49,253 bases of DNA from an uncultured Clostridia bacterium (GTDB lineage Bacteria > Bacillota > Clostridia > Christensenellales > Borkfalkiaceae). The notes under the pieces were generated by a model that worked only from the letters and a program-made list of their open reading frames with translations, made no database searches and was not told the DNA's origin. The stretch is from the NCBI GenBank assembly GCA_904373255.1, contig CAJFFD010000001.1, positions 1 to 49,253 on the forward strand, in the 5' to 3' direction. Position numbers and translations under genes: made by a program. Numbering within the stretch: the stretch's first letter is position 1; the number at the start of each line of letters is the position of its first letter. Shown piece by piece: positions 7,321-15,155 of the stretch.

Positions 7321-8699
7321 ACGAGCAGGCAGTTCAGGAGATTGTAAAAGAAGTCGTCGCAAAACTGAATCTCGGTACAGAAACAGAAACGGGCATGGGG
7401 ATTTTCACCGACATGAATGAGGCGATCGCGGCAGCAAAAAAGGCGCAGGCGATCCTTCACAGGATGTCGATGGATCAGCGGGAAAAGATTATTTCTTCAA
7501 TCCGTAAAAAGACATTGGAGAATGCCGAAACATTGGCGCGCATGGCGGTCGATGAAACGGGCATGGGCAATGTCGGGCATAAAATTTTAAAACACAGGCT
7601 TGTTGCGGAAAAAACGCCGGGAACAGAGGATATTACGACGACTGCTTGGTCTGGTGACCGCGGACTCACTCTTATCGAGATGGGGCCGTTCGGGGTGATC
7701 GGGGCGATTACGCCTTGCACAAACCCGAGTGAAACAGTCATTTGCAACAGCATAGGCATGATTGCGGGCGGCAACACGGTTGTGTTCAACGCGCATCCTG
7801 CAGCGATCAAAACTTCGAATTATGCTGTCAGGATGATCAACGAAGCGTGCGTCGAAGCGGGCGGGCCGGAAAATGTGGCTTGTTCCCTCGTCAAGCCGAC
7901 GATGGAATCGAGCGCGATCATGATGAAGCATAAAGATATACAGCTGATCGCAGCGACCGGCGGCCCGGGTGTCGTTACGGCAGTTCTTTCCTCCGGGAAA
8001 CGCGGCATCGGCGCAGGCGCGGGAAATCCTCCCGCTCTTGTCGATGAAACGGCGGATATACGCAAAGCAGCAGAGGACATTGTAAACGGTTGCACGTTCG
8101 ACAATAATCTTCCCTGCATTGCGGAAAAAGAAGTGGTGGCTGTCGATTCGATTGCCGATGAGCTGATGAATTACATGCTCACGGAGCAGGGGTGCTACCT
8201 TGCCAGCAAGGAGGAGCAGGAAAAACTTATTGCCACGGTTCTTACGCCGAAGGGGTTGAACCGCAAATGCGTCGGAAGGAGTGCAAAGGTGCTCCTCGGC
8301 ATGACCGGCGTGGAAGTTCCCGACAGCATTCGCTGCATCATTTTTGAGGGCGAAAAAGAACATCCGCTTATTTCGACGGAATTGATGATGCCGATCCTCG
8401 GTATTGTCCGCGCCAAAGATTTTGACGACGCGGTGGAAAAAGCGGTGTGGCTGGAACATGGCAATCGCCATTCCGCGCATATTCATTCCAAAAACGTTGA
8501 CAACATAACGAAATACGCAAAGGCGATCGACACGGCGATTCTCGTGAAAAACGGGCCGTCTTATGCGGCAATCGGATTCGGCGGCGAAGGGTTCTGCACT
8601 TTTACGATTGCGAGCAGAACGGGCGAGGGACTTACCTCGGCGGCAACCTTCACCAAGCGCCGCAGGTGCGTAATGAGCGACAGCCTGTGCATTCGTTGA
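7314..8699 (+). CDS. pduP: CoA-acylating propionaldehyde dehydrogenase
   Basis: A 461-residue aldehyde dehydrogenase of the PduP/EutE class that oxidises propionaldehyde with NAD+ and CoA to propionyl-CoA. The catalytic Cys268 lies in NNLPCIAEKE, the signature of the acylating microcompartment enzymes, and GAITPCTNPSE belongs to the cofactor site. The N-terminal helix MLNEQAVQEIVKEVVAKLNL is a textbook encapsulation peptide joined by a short linker. The start overlaps the previous gene by 7 nt, with AAGGAG (7300-7305) 8 nt before the ATG. It acts in the lumen; the paired alcohol dehydrogenase would recycle the NADH. Confidence 0.93.
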   Translation: MLNEQAVQEIVKEVVAKLNLGTETETGMGIFTDMNEAIAAAKKAQAILHRMSMDQREKIISSIRKKTLENAETLARMAVDETGMGNVGHKILKHRLVAEKTPGTEDITTTAWSGDRGLTLIEMGPFGVIGAITPCTNPSETVICNSIGMIAGGNTVVFNAHPAAIKTSNYAVRMINEACVEAGGPENVACSLVKPTMESSAIMMKHKDIQLIAATGGPGVVTAVLSSGKRGIGAGAGNPPALVDETADIRKAAEDIVNGCTFDNNLPCIAEKEVVAVDSIADELMNYMLTEQGCYLASKEEQEKLIATVLTPKGLNRKCVGRSAKVLLGMTGVEVPDSIRCIIFEGEKEHPLISTELMMPILGIVRAKDFDDAVEKAVWLEHGNRHSAHIHSKNVDNITKYAKAIDTAILVKNGPSYAAIGFGGEGFCTFTIASRTGEGLTSAATFTKRRRCVMSDSLCIR

Positions 8700-8717
8700 A
8701 TATTTAAGGAGATGGAC

Positions 8718-9929
8718 ATGGATACAAGCAACAAAAATATTGAAGAAATTGTCCGCAGGGTGCTTGAAAATATGACGGGCGGAGCGAAGGCTTCTGCGCC
8801 TGCGGCAGCTTCTTCCGGGGCGGCTCTCCCCAAAACGGCGCGCGTTGCCATGCTGGTGGAGAAAGAAAAATATGAAATTAAAGAATATCCGCTTCCCGAA
8901 GTCGGAGACAACGATATTCTCGTGAAGGTCGAAGGCTGCGGCATCTGCGGTACCGATGCGCATGAATTCAAGCGCGACCCGTTCAATTTGATCCCGGTCG
9001 TTTTGGGACACGAAGGAACGGGTGAAATCGTGAAAATGGGCAAGAATGTCAAAAAGGACAGCGCCGGCAAAGATCTGCACCTCGGGGATAAAGTCGTCAC
9101 CTGCATGATCTTTAAAGACAATCCCGACATCACGATGTTCGACCTCAACAAGCAGAATGTGGGCGGGGCAGACGTATACGGTCTTCTCCCCGACGACGAT
9201 ATTCACTTTAACGGTTGGTTCTCCGATTATTTGCTCGTCCGCGGCGGCAGCACGATTTTCAATGTCAGCGACTTGGATTTATATTCGAGAATTCTGATAG
9301 AACCGTGCGCTGTTTTGGTGCATGCTGTGGAGCGCGCAAAAACGACGGGTATCCTCCGTTTCAACAGCAGAGTGGTCGTGCAGGGCTGCGGGCCGATCGG
9401 TCTGATCTGCATTGCCGTTTTGCGCACGATGGGCATTGAAAATATAACTGCGGTGGACGGGGAAGAAAAGCGCCTTGCGTTTGCCAAAGAAATGGGCGCC
9501 GATAAGACGGTGAATTTCAAAGAATACAAGGGTATCGAAAACCTTGCAAAGGCTGTGGAAGATACTTTTGGCGGTCATCTTGCCGATTTTGCATTCCAAT
9601 GCACCGGTTCGCCCGTGGCTCATTCCAACATTTATAAATTTATCCGTAGCGGCGGCGGGTTGTGCGAACTGGGATTCTTCATCAACGGCGGCGACGCTAC
9701 GATTAACCCGCACTTTGACATTTGCGCGAAAGAGATCACAACGGTCGGGTCTTGGGTATATACCCTCCGCGATTATGCGACGACTTTTGATTTTCTGAAA
9801 AGAGCAAAGGGCATCGGGCTTCCTATGGATAAACTGATCACGCATACCTTCCCGCTTGAAGAGATCAACGAAGCGCACAGAACAAATCTGCGCATGGAAG
9901 GTCTGAAGATCGCCATTATCAATAAGTAA
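8718..9929 (+). CDS. zinc-type medium-chain alcohol dehydrogenase with encapsulation peptide
   Basis: A 403-residue medium-chain dehydrogenase. Catalytic zinc ligands are visible as Cys77 (GICGTD), His98 and Glu99 (GHEG). The Rossmann region begins at VVVQGCGPIGLICIAV. The four closely spaced cysteines of the structural-zinc loop are absent; that loop is replaced by a region around TCMIFKDNPDITMFDLN. Residues 1-20 form an encapsulation helix (NKNIEEIVRRVLENM) followed by an Ala/Ser-rich linker. It probably reduces propionaldehyde to propanol and regenerates NAD+ inside the shell; a propanediol or lactaldehyde oxidoreductase role is an alternative. The start is the second ATG, 6 nt after AAGGAG (706-711); the first ATG (8712) touches that site. 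Confidence 0.85.
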   Translation: MDTSNKNIEEIVRRVLENMTGGAKASAPAAASSGAALPKTARVAMLVEKEKYEIKEYPLPEVGDNDILVKVEGCGICGTDAHEFKRDPFNLIPVVLGHEGTGEIVKMGKNVKKDSAGKDLHLGDKVVTCMIFKDNPDITMFDLNKQNVGGADVYGLLPDDDIHFNGWFSDYLLVRGGSTIFNVSDLDLYSRILIEPCAVLVHAVERAKTTGILRFNSRVVVQGCGPIGLICIAVLRTMGIENITAVDGEEKRLAFAKEMGADKTVNFKEYKGIENLAKAVEDTFGGHLADFAFQCTGSPVAHSNIYKFIRSGGGLCELGFFINGGDATINPHFDICAKEITTVGSWVYTLRDYATTFDFLKRAKGIGLPMDKLITHTFPLEEINEAHRTNLRMEGLKIAIINK

Positions 9930-9939
9930 AAGGTAAATT

Positions 9940-10254
9940 ATGGCAAAGGCAGTCGGGATCATCGAAGTTTTTGGTTTGGCTTGCGCGTTTGTCGCTTCGG
10001 ACGCAGGTTGCAAAGCGGCGGACGTGACCGTCGAAAATTTTGATAAAAATAAACCAGCGAACGCGGACAAATTACCCGTGCCGTTGATCGTTTGCATTAA
10101 ATTCCGCGGGGATGTTGCCGCGGTAGAAGCAGCGATCGAGGCAGCGGCGGCGGCGGCGGAAAAATTAACGGGAGTCGTCAGCAAGTACGTTATCGCGAAC
10201 CCCGAAGACGGCACGCAGAAGATGTTGAAGCTCAACGCCTTCGACAAAAATTAA
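9940..10254 (+). CDS. BMC-H shell protein with an internal insertion
   Basis: A 104-residue single BMC-domain hexamer subunit. AVGIIEVFGLACAFVASDAGCKAADV is the family start, and GDVAAVEAAIEAA the conserved helix. Between them lies an insertion of about 12 residues (NFDKNKPANADKLPVP), where PduA-type proteins have a short strand connection, so its surface or pore edge should differ from the canonical hexamers next door. The C-terminus ends soon after the fold. It begins 10 nt after the alcohol dehydrogenase. Confidence 0.85.
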   Translation: MAKAVGIIEVFGLACAFVASDAGCKAADVTVENFDKNKPANADKLPVPLIVCIKFRGDVAAVEAAIEAAAAAAEKLTGVVSKYVIANPEDGTQKMLKLNAFDKN

Positions 10255-10292
10255 GAAAATTCATCGGATAACTTTTAGGAGGATATATAGTT

Positions 10293-10568
10293 ATGGCTAA
10301 GGAAGCATTGGGAATGATCGAAACCAGAGGTCTGGTTGCAGCGATCGAAGCGGCAGATGCCATGGTCAAAGCGGCTGAAGTTACGCTGATCGGCACCGAG
10401 AAGATCGGTAGCGGGTTGGTGAGCGTCATGGTTCGCGGCGACGTCGGCGCTGTAAACGCAGCTGTCGAAGCGGGCGCAACGAACGCATCCAGGCTCGGCG
10501 AATTGGTCGCGAAGCACGTCATTCCCCGCCCTCATGCAGACGTTGAAAAAATACTCCCTAAACTGTAA
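10293..10568 (+). CDS. pduA: PduA-type BMC-H shell protein, copy 1
   Basis: A 91-residue canonical hexameric shell protein ([20 protein letters not shown] ... [17 protein letters not shown] ... HVIPRPH). The pore-side KIGSG segment matches the PduA/EutM group, which forms the bulk facets of shells and lets small polar substrates through. A strong AGGAGG lies upstream (near 10277), fitting high expression. It is nearly identical to the protein at 10994, with a 62 bp block of identical DNA. Confidence 0.93.
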   Translation: MAKEALGMIETRGLVAAIEAADAMVKAAEVTLIGTEKIGSGLVSVMVRGDVGAVNAAVEAGATNASRLGELVAKHVIPRPHADVEKILPKL

Positions 10569-10593
10569 TTGTCTGGGTTAGCCGGAGGACATA

Positions 10594-10917
10594 ATGGAAA
10601 AATCACTCGGTTTTATCGAAATATCCGGCGTAACGGCGGCGATAGATGCGCTCGACATCATGTGTAAAACAGCGGATGTCGAATTGGTTACATGGGAAAG
10701 GAAACTCGGCGGCCGATTGGTAACGCTTATCGTAAAAGGCTCGGTATCGGCTGTTACGGAGGCTGTCGAAGCGGCGGCGGCGCATGCGATCAAAAAACCG
10801 GTCGCCAAAGCCGTAATTGCAAATCCGCACCCTGAAACGGAGCGGCTTGTAGCGCTTTCCGCTTCGCGCCTTGCAAAGAAAAACGGCAAGGATGTGCCGA
10901 TGGTACACGATACCTGA
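10594..10917 (+). CDS. BMC-H shell protein with C-terminal extension
   Basis: A 107-residue single BMC-domain protein (SLGFIEISGVTAAIDALDIMCKTADVEL ... VKGSVSAVTEAVEAAAAHA ... VIANPHPETE). The pore segment (WERKLGGRLV) differs clearly from the PduA-like copies on either side. About 20 extra residues with Lys/Arg (SASRLAKKNGKDVPMVHDT) follow the fold. It is placed between the two near-identical PduA-like genes and is probably a minor facet component with a different pore. Confidence 0.87.
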   Translation: MEKSLGFIEISGVTAAIDALDIMCKTADVELVTWERKLGGRLVTLIVKGSVSAVTEAVEAAAAHAIKKPVAKAVIANPHPETERLVALSASRLAKKNGKDVPMVHDT

Positions 10918-10931
10918 TACAACGGTAGTTC

Positions 10932-10945
10932 GGGCGTTGACGCCC
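10932..10945 (+). other. small intercistronic hairpin
   Basis: GGGCG TTGA CGCCC lies between the third and fourth tandem shell genes. No T-run follows, so it is not a terminator. It may be an mRNA stability or processing element. Confidence 0.4.
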
Positions 10946-10993
10946 AAAATACAAATAAAAATTGTCAAATATCTCTAAAGGAGGAGAAACAAA

Positions 10994-11275
10994 ATGTCTT
11001 TGGAAGCATTGGGAATGATCGAAACGAGAGGTTTGGTTGCCGCTATCGAGGCTGCCGATGCCATGCTCAAAGCTGCAAACGTTACGCTGATCGGCACCGA
11101 GAAGATCGGTAGCGGGTTGGTGAGCGTCATGGTTCGCGGCGATGTCGGCGCGGTCAATGCGGCTGTCGAAGCGGGCGCTACGAATGCGTCTAAACTCGGC
11201 GAATTGGTTGCGAAGCACGTCATTCCTCGCCCTCATTCTGATGTTGAAAAGATCCTTCCTACGCTCAACAAGTAA
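10994..11275 (+). CDS. pduA: PduA-type BMC-H shell protein, copy 2
   Basis: A 93-residue near-duplicate of the protein at 10293; they differ at only a handful of positions (for example MAK/MSL at the N-terminus, V/L, E/N, R/K, A/S and the last few residues). A very strong AAGGAGG ribosome site precedes it. Positions 11081-11142 are identical in DNA to 10380-10441, while the flanks differ at many synonymous sites; this suggests gene conversion. It should co-assemble with copy 1 as the main facet protein. Confidence 0.93.
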   Translation: MSLEALGMIETRGLVAAIEAADAMLKAANVTLIGTEKIGSGLVSVMVRGDVGAVNAAVEAGATNASKLGELVAKHVIPRPHSDVEKILPTLNK

Positions 11276-11309
11276 TTGCCGTAGCGGGAAGAGGATTTTC
11301 AGTATTGCG

Positions 11310-11354
11310 GAACGGTTCCACCCCGCCGTAACGGCGGGGTGAAGGAAACCGTTC
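11310..11354 (+). other. large stable hairpin between shell genes and pduL
   Basis: The inner stem CACCCCGCCG/CGGCGGGGTG (11319-11328, 11332-11341) has a 3-nt loop. The outer stem GAACGGTT/AACCGTTC (11310-11317, 11347-11354) encloses it. No T-run follows, so read-through is expected. It most likely acts as an mRNA processing or 3'-protecting element that raises shell mRNA relative to downstream genes (inference). Confidence 0.65.
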
Positions 11355-11477
11355 GGATGATGACGTTTATTTGAGTTCCGTCGAAATCGGCGGAAAGGTT
11401 TTTTGTACGCTTTTTCCGGTATATACCGATGCGGTAATGTATCGGGAATATCCGAATAGGCGATCGGGGTTGGTTTT

Positions 11478-12122
11478 ATGGTTGAAGAAAAGACGGTCGA
11501 ATTGATAACAAAGCTTGTGTTGAAATCGTTGGAAGAGCAACAGGAATCCGGGAGTGGTTTTTTGGTGCCCGTCGGCGTATCGGCAAGGCATGTACACCTC
11601 ACCCAAGAAGATGTGGAAACGCTGTTTGGCCCCGGGCATACGCTGCATAAGAAAAAGGAGCTGATGGGCGGTCAGTTTGCGGCGGAGGAGTGCGTGACGA
11701 TCGTCGGATTGAAGCTCCGAGCCATTGAAAATGTGCGTGTTTTAGGCCCTTGCAGAAAAAAATCGCAGGTAGAAATATCCGCAACCGACGCGCTGAAGCT
11801 CGGTGTCAAAGCGCCGATCCGCGAATCCGGCAACATTGCAGGAAGCGCTCCGATCGCGTTAGTGGGGCCGCGGGGCGCCATTTATATGAAGGAAGGCTGC
11901 ATCATCGCAAAACGCCACATTCATATGTCGCGCAAGGATGCCGAAGCGGCCGGCGTAAAGGATGGTGACGTTGTGTCCGTGCGTGCGGATAATGAACGCG
12001 GGACAATATTCAATCATGTGCAAATCCGCGTTGACGATAGTTTTACGTTGGAAATGCACATTGATACGGACGAGGCGAACGCCGCCAAGATTTCGACAGG
12101 AATGACTGTCAGGATCATTTGA
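11478..12122 (+). CDS. pduL: PduL-type phosphotransacylase with encapsulation peptide
   Basis: A 214-residue phosphate propanoyltransferase that converts propionyl-CoA and phosphate to propionyl-phosphate, recycling CoA in the lumen. SARHVHL and AKRHIHMS carry the metal-binding histidines of the two PduL beta-barrel domains. The N-terminal helix VEEKTVELITKLVLKSLEEQ is an encapsulation peptide followed by a Gly/Ser linker. The family is unrelated to Pta, which is encoded separately at 17809. About 200 bp of leader, including a strong hairpin, separates it from the shell genes. Confidence 0.93.
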   Translation: MVEEKTVELITKLVLKSLEEQQESGSGFLVPVGVSARHVHLTQEDVETLFGPGHTLHKKKELMGGQFAAEECVTIVGLKLRAIENVRVLGPCRKKSQVEISATDALKLGVKAPIRESGNIAGSAPIALVGPRGAIYMKEGCIIAKRHIHMSRKDAEAAGVKDGDVVSVRADNERGTIFNHVQIRVDDSFTLEMHIDTDEANAAKISTGMTVRII

Positions 12123-12137
12123 GCGAGGAGATGTCGT

Positions 12138-12401
12138 ATGATTATCGGAAAGGTTATCGGCAGCGTAGTTTCGACACGGAAATGTGACAATCTTGTCGGA
12201 AATAAATTTATGATCGTCGAGCCGATTCCCAGTTTGAAAGTTTCGCACAGGATCGTGGCGATCGATAAAATCGGCGCCGGCATCGGTGAATTTGTATTGG
12301 TGGCGCAGGGTAGTGCCGCCAGGATCGGTTGCGGAATGGATACGGCTCCCGTTGATGCGGCGATCGTGGGTATTCTTGACGAAGGACAAAATTTGGAGTA
12401 A
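12138..12401 (+). CDS. pduN: EutN/CcmL-type BMC-P vertex protein
   Basis: An 87-residue pentameric shell protein that closes the polyhedral vertices. IIGKVIGSVVSTRK at the start, then GNKFMIVEP and FVLVAQGSAAR, are the conserved blocks of the family. It is the only BMC-P gene in the locus. It lies 15 nt after pduL and 9 nt before the PduS-like gene. Confidence 0.92.
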   Translation: MIIGKVIGSVVSTRKCDNLVGNKFMIVEPIPSLKVSHRIVAIDKIGAGIGEFVLVAQGSAARIGCGMDTAPVDAAIVGILDEGQNLE

Positions 12402-12410
12402 CGGCTGTTT

Positions 12411-13742
12411 ATGGAGATAAAAGAACTGGCCGACATTTTGCAACGGAACGGCGTTGTCGGCGCCGGCGGTGCCGGGTTTCCTACATATGCAAAGTTGGAT
12501 AAACGCGCCGAAACAATCATTATGAACTGCGCGGAGTGTGAGCCTTTGCTCAAATTGCACCGTCAGTTATTGGAAAAGCATGCGGATGAGATCGTGTCCG
12601 TATTCCACCTGATCATGGAAACGGTGGGGGCGAAAGAGGCGATCATCGGCATTAAAAAGGCATATAAAAAGACTATTGAAGCCTTGAAAGGTGTTATACC
12701 GCAGTATCCGGGGGTAAGACTCGGACTTTTGGACGAGGTATATCCTGCAGGCGACGAAGTCGTTTTGATATACGAAGTTACGGGCAAAGTCGTCCGCCCC
12801 GGCGGGCTGCCCATTGAGAGCGGCGTCATTGTATTCAATGTCGAAACGCTCTACAACCTTTACCGCGCGCTGCATAAGCAGGAGCCGGTAGTGGATAAAC
12901 TTGTCAGCGTGGTTGCGGAAGTTAATTCGCCTGTTACGGTCAGGATGCCTCTCGGTGCAACGGTTGAAGAGGCGGTAGCGTTGGCGGGCGGCGCACGAAT
13001 CAAAAATCCCGTTTATTTCGTGGGCGGGCCCATGATGGGGAATATCATGCCGGGTACCGCGCCGATTACAAAGACGACGAATGCGATCCTCGTTCTTCCG
13101 GAAAACCATTATTTGGTGCAGCGTAAGCGTGCCAATACAGAGGTTATGCTCAAACGCGCGGCGGCGAGCTGCTGCCAATGCAGCATGTGTACGGATTTAT
13201 GCCCGCGTCATTTGTTGGGGCATCCCATCCAACCGCATCTGTTTATGCGCGCGGCGACCTGTAAGGATGTTCAGGATCCGAATATTTTTCTCGATACATT
13301 TTTCTGCTGTTCCTGCGGACTTTGCGAATTGTATTCCTGTTTCCAGGGTCTTTCGCCCCGCACTTTGATGGCGGAGTATAAAAACGGACTTCGCGCTGCA
13401 GGAATAAAAGCTCCGCAGGTACAGGCAGCGCCCGTTTCCCCTGCAAGGGAATTCCGTAAAGCGCCGATGAAGCGTTTGATGGCGCGGCTGGATTTGGCGA
13501 AGTACGATGTTTCCGCGCCGTTGCAGGACGAATGTGTCGCGGTCGGAAGCGTAAAAATACCCCTGCGCCAGCATATCGGCGCTCCGGCGGTTGCCGCGGT
13601 CAAAGCCGGCGATATGGTTGAGCGCGGGCAGGTCATCGCGGCTCCCGCAAGCGGTTTAAGCGTTGCAATCCATGCTTCCATATCGGGGCGTGTGCGTTCG
13701 GCGGATGCAAATTTCATTATAATCGATAAGGCAGAGAGGTAA
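12411..13742 (+). CDS. pduS: PduS-like flavo/Fe-S oxidoreductase (RnfC-like)
   Basis: A 443-residue protein. GAGGAGFPTYAKL near the N-terminus is the nucleotide/FMN-binding start shared with RnfC and NuoF. A SLBB-like middle part follows. Two 4Fe-4S motifs come next: Cys254-257-260-264 (CQCSMCTDLCPR) and a second group FFCCSCGLCELYSC. The C-terminal ~80 residues look like a barrel-sandwich (lipoyl-like) domain. PduS is known as a cobalamin reductase; here no B12 enzyme is present, so an electron shuttle between lumen NADH and the Fe-S cluster of the neighbouring PduT-like shell protein is more plausible. That role is inferred. Confidence 0.85.
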   Translation: MEIKELADILQRNGVVGAGGAGFPTYAKLDKRAETIIMNCAECEPLLKLHRQLLEKHADEIVSVFHLIMETVGAKEAIIGIKKAYKKTIEALKGVIPQYPGVRLGLLDEVYPAGDEVVLIYEVTGKVVRPGGLPIESGVIVFNVETLYNLYRALHKQEPVVDKLVSVVAEVNSPVTVRMPLGATVEEAVALAGGARIKNPVYFVGGPMMGNIMPGTAPITKTTNAILVLPENHYLVQRKRANTEVMLKRAAASCCQCSMCTDLCPRHLLGHPIQPHLFMRAATCKDVQDPNIFLDTFFCCSCGLCELYSCFQGLSPRTLMAEYKNGLRAAGIKAPQVQAAPVSPAREFRKAPMKRLMARLDLAKYDVSAPLQDECVAVGSVKIPLRQHIGAPAVAAVKAGDMVERGQVIAAPASGLSVAIHASISGRVRSADANFIIIDKAER

Positions 13743-13745
13743 CCT

Positions 13746-14294
13746 ATGAGCAGAGCAATCGGAATGGCGGAATTCAAAACAGTATCTGCCGGCATGACTG
13801 CGGCCGATACTATGGTAAAAACCGCGGATGTGGATATTATTGAGGCGGAAACTGTCTGCCCCGGGAAGTATATCGTTATTATCACGGGCGAGCTGTCCGC
13901 GGTGAATGCTTCGGTTGAGGCGGCAAAAACAGTGCATTCGATGCATCTGATCGATTCTTTTGTCCTCGGCAATCCCGCAGACGAAATTTTCCCAGCGATT
14001 TATGGTGCCTCGAAGGTCGAAATCGTCAATTCACTGGGCATCATCGAGACGTACGACGCAGCTGCGATCATCGTTGCCGCTGATCAGGCAGCAAAGACTG
14101 CCGAAGTTTCGTTAATTGAGATCAGGCTTGCGCGCGGAATGTGCGGTAAGAGCTATCTTTTGATTACCGGCGAAGTCGCTGCGGTAGAAGCGGCGATTGC
14201 GCGCGCTCAAAAAGCGGTTGAACCGCGCGGAATGTATCTGGATAGTTCCGTAATTGCACGGCCCGATAAGAAACTGATCGATCAGATTTTATAA
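13746..14294 (+). CDS. pduT: PduT-like tandem BMC-T shell protein with Fe-S cysteine
   Basis: A 182-residue protein with two BMC domains (residues about 1-90 and 95-180; SLGIIETYDAAAIIVAAD starts the second), so it forms a trimer of pseudo-hexameric shape. Cys38 in VCPGKY sits exactly where PduT binds a [4Fe-4S] cluster at the trimer pore. It is 3 nt downstream of the PduS-like gene, its known functional partner. Confidence 0.92.
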   Translation: MSRAIGMAEFKTVSAGMTAADTMVKTADVDIIEAETVCPGKYIVIITGELSAVNASVEAAKTVHSMHLIDSFVLGNPADEIFPAIYGASKVEIVNSLGIIETYDAAAIIVAADQAAKTAEVSLIEIRLARGMCGKSYLLITGEVAAVEAAIARAQKAVEPRGMYLDSSVIARPDKKLIDQIL

Positions 14295-14304
14295 TATGCT
14301 TTTG

Positions 14305-14335
14305 GGTTCGGCGCATTATTGCTCCGAACCTTTTG
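14305..14335 (+). terminator. hairpin terminator between shell operon and regulator
   Basis: GGTTCGG (14305-14311) pairs with CCGAACC (14324-14330), with a small inner GC pair, followed by TTTTGTGC and more T-rich sequence. Probably partial termination before the regulatory cassette. Confidence 0.6.
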
Positions 14336-14375
14336 TGCTTATTTTTGCTGTAAAAAAGAAAAAGGGGAAAGATCG

Positions 14376-15155
14376 ATGTTCGCAATCGAGAGAAGAAATG
14401 CAATCCTCGCCGCGCTGAAGGAAGAAAAGCACGTCGTGGTCAGCGAACTTGCCAAACAATTTGATGTTTCGGAAGAAACCATCCGACGCGATCTTGATAA
14501 GCTTGAAAAAGAAGGATACGTCGTGAAAACTTACGGCGGAGCCGTTATCAGCGAAGGCGCGGCAATCGAGCTGCCGTATGTAGTGCGCAAGAAGGCAAAT
14601 GTCGAAGCAAAACAGAAGATCGCAGAGCTTGCCGCCGAACTGATCATGGATGGAGACACGCTGATTTTAGACGCAAGCTCTACAGCGCTCTTTATCGCGC
14701 AAAAAATAAAGACAAAAAAGGACATTACGCTTTTGACAAACTCGTTGGAGGTTCTGATGGAACTTTCCGATGTCACGGGTTGGAAAATACTTTCCACGGG
14801 CGGGTCGCTGAAAGAGCGGTCGTGCGCGCTGATCGGAAGCCAGGCAGAGGAGTGCTTGGAGCGCTTTCATGTTGATAAAGCATTTATTTCCTGTAAGGGC
14901 GTAGACGCGGAGCACGGTTTTTCCGACAGCAGCGATGCGCATGCGGCTGTCAAACGAAAGATGATTGCGGCGGCGTCGCAGGTATTTTTTGCGGTAGATT
15001 CTTCTAAATTCGGAAAACTTTCCTTCACATCGATCAGCGGTTTTTCGGGCGTCGACGCCGTAATCACGGAAAACTGCCCGAACGAAGACTGGAACAGGCT
15101 TTTCATCACAAACGACATCGAGTGCATTTATCCGAGAGGTAACGGAAATGGCTGA
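14376..15155 (+). CDS. DeoR-family transcriptional regulator
   Basis: A 259-residue regulator with an N-terminal winged helix (RRNAILAALKEEKHVVVSELAKQFDVSEETIRRDLDKLEKEG), the exact DeoR signature. A C-terminal sugar-phosphate-sensing domain (LILDASSTALFIAQ, TNSLEVLMEL, STGGSLKERSCALIG) follows. DeoR proteins commonly repress sugar catabolic operons and respond to a phosphorylated sugar, which fits fuculose- or rhamnulose-phosphate here. The start was set at the ATG at 14376 behind a purine-rich AAAGGGGAAAG. An upstream in-frame start would fall inside the terminator hairpin. The stop overlaps the ParA start by 8 nt. Confidence 0.9.
   Translation: MFAIERRNAILAALKEEKHVVVSELAKQFDVSEETIRRDLDKLEKEGYVVKTYGGAVISEGAAIELPYVVRKKANVEAKQKIAELAAELIMDGDTLILDASSTALFIAQKIKTKKDITLLTNSLEVLMELSDVTGWKILSTGGSLKERSCALIGSQAEECLERFHVDKAFISCKGVDAEHGFSDSSDAHAAVKRKMIAAASQVFFAVDSSKFGKLSFTSISGFSGVDAVITENCPNEDWNRLFITNDIECIYPRGNGNG

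Noticed and set aside
7587-9206. 539-residue open frame on the minus strand opposite the aldehyde and alcohol dehydrogenase genes
   Set aside because: It crosses two genes with unmistakable catalytic motifs on the plus strand; its own translation has no family motif, and the frame is a by-product of codon bias.
10293-11275. Tandem repeats of a CRISPR or minisatellite kind
   Set aside because: The repetition is caused by two paralogous shell-protein genes; there are no spacer-repeat units.
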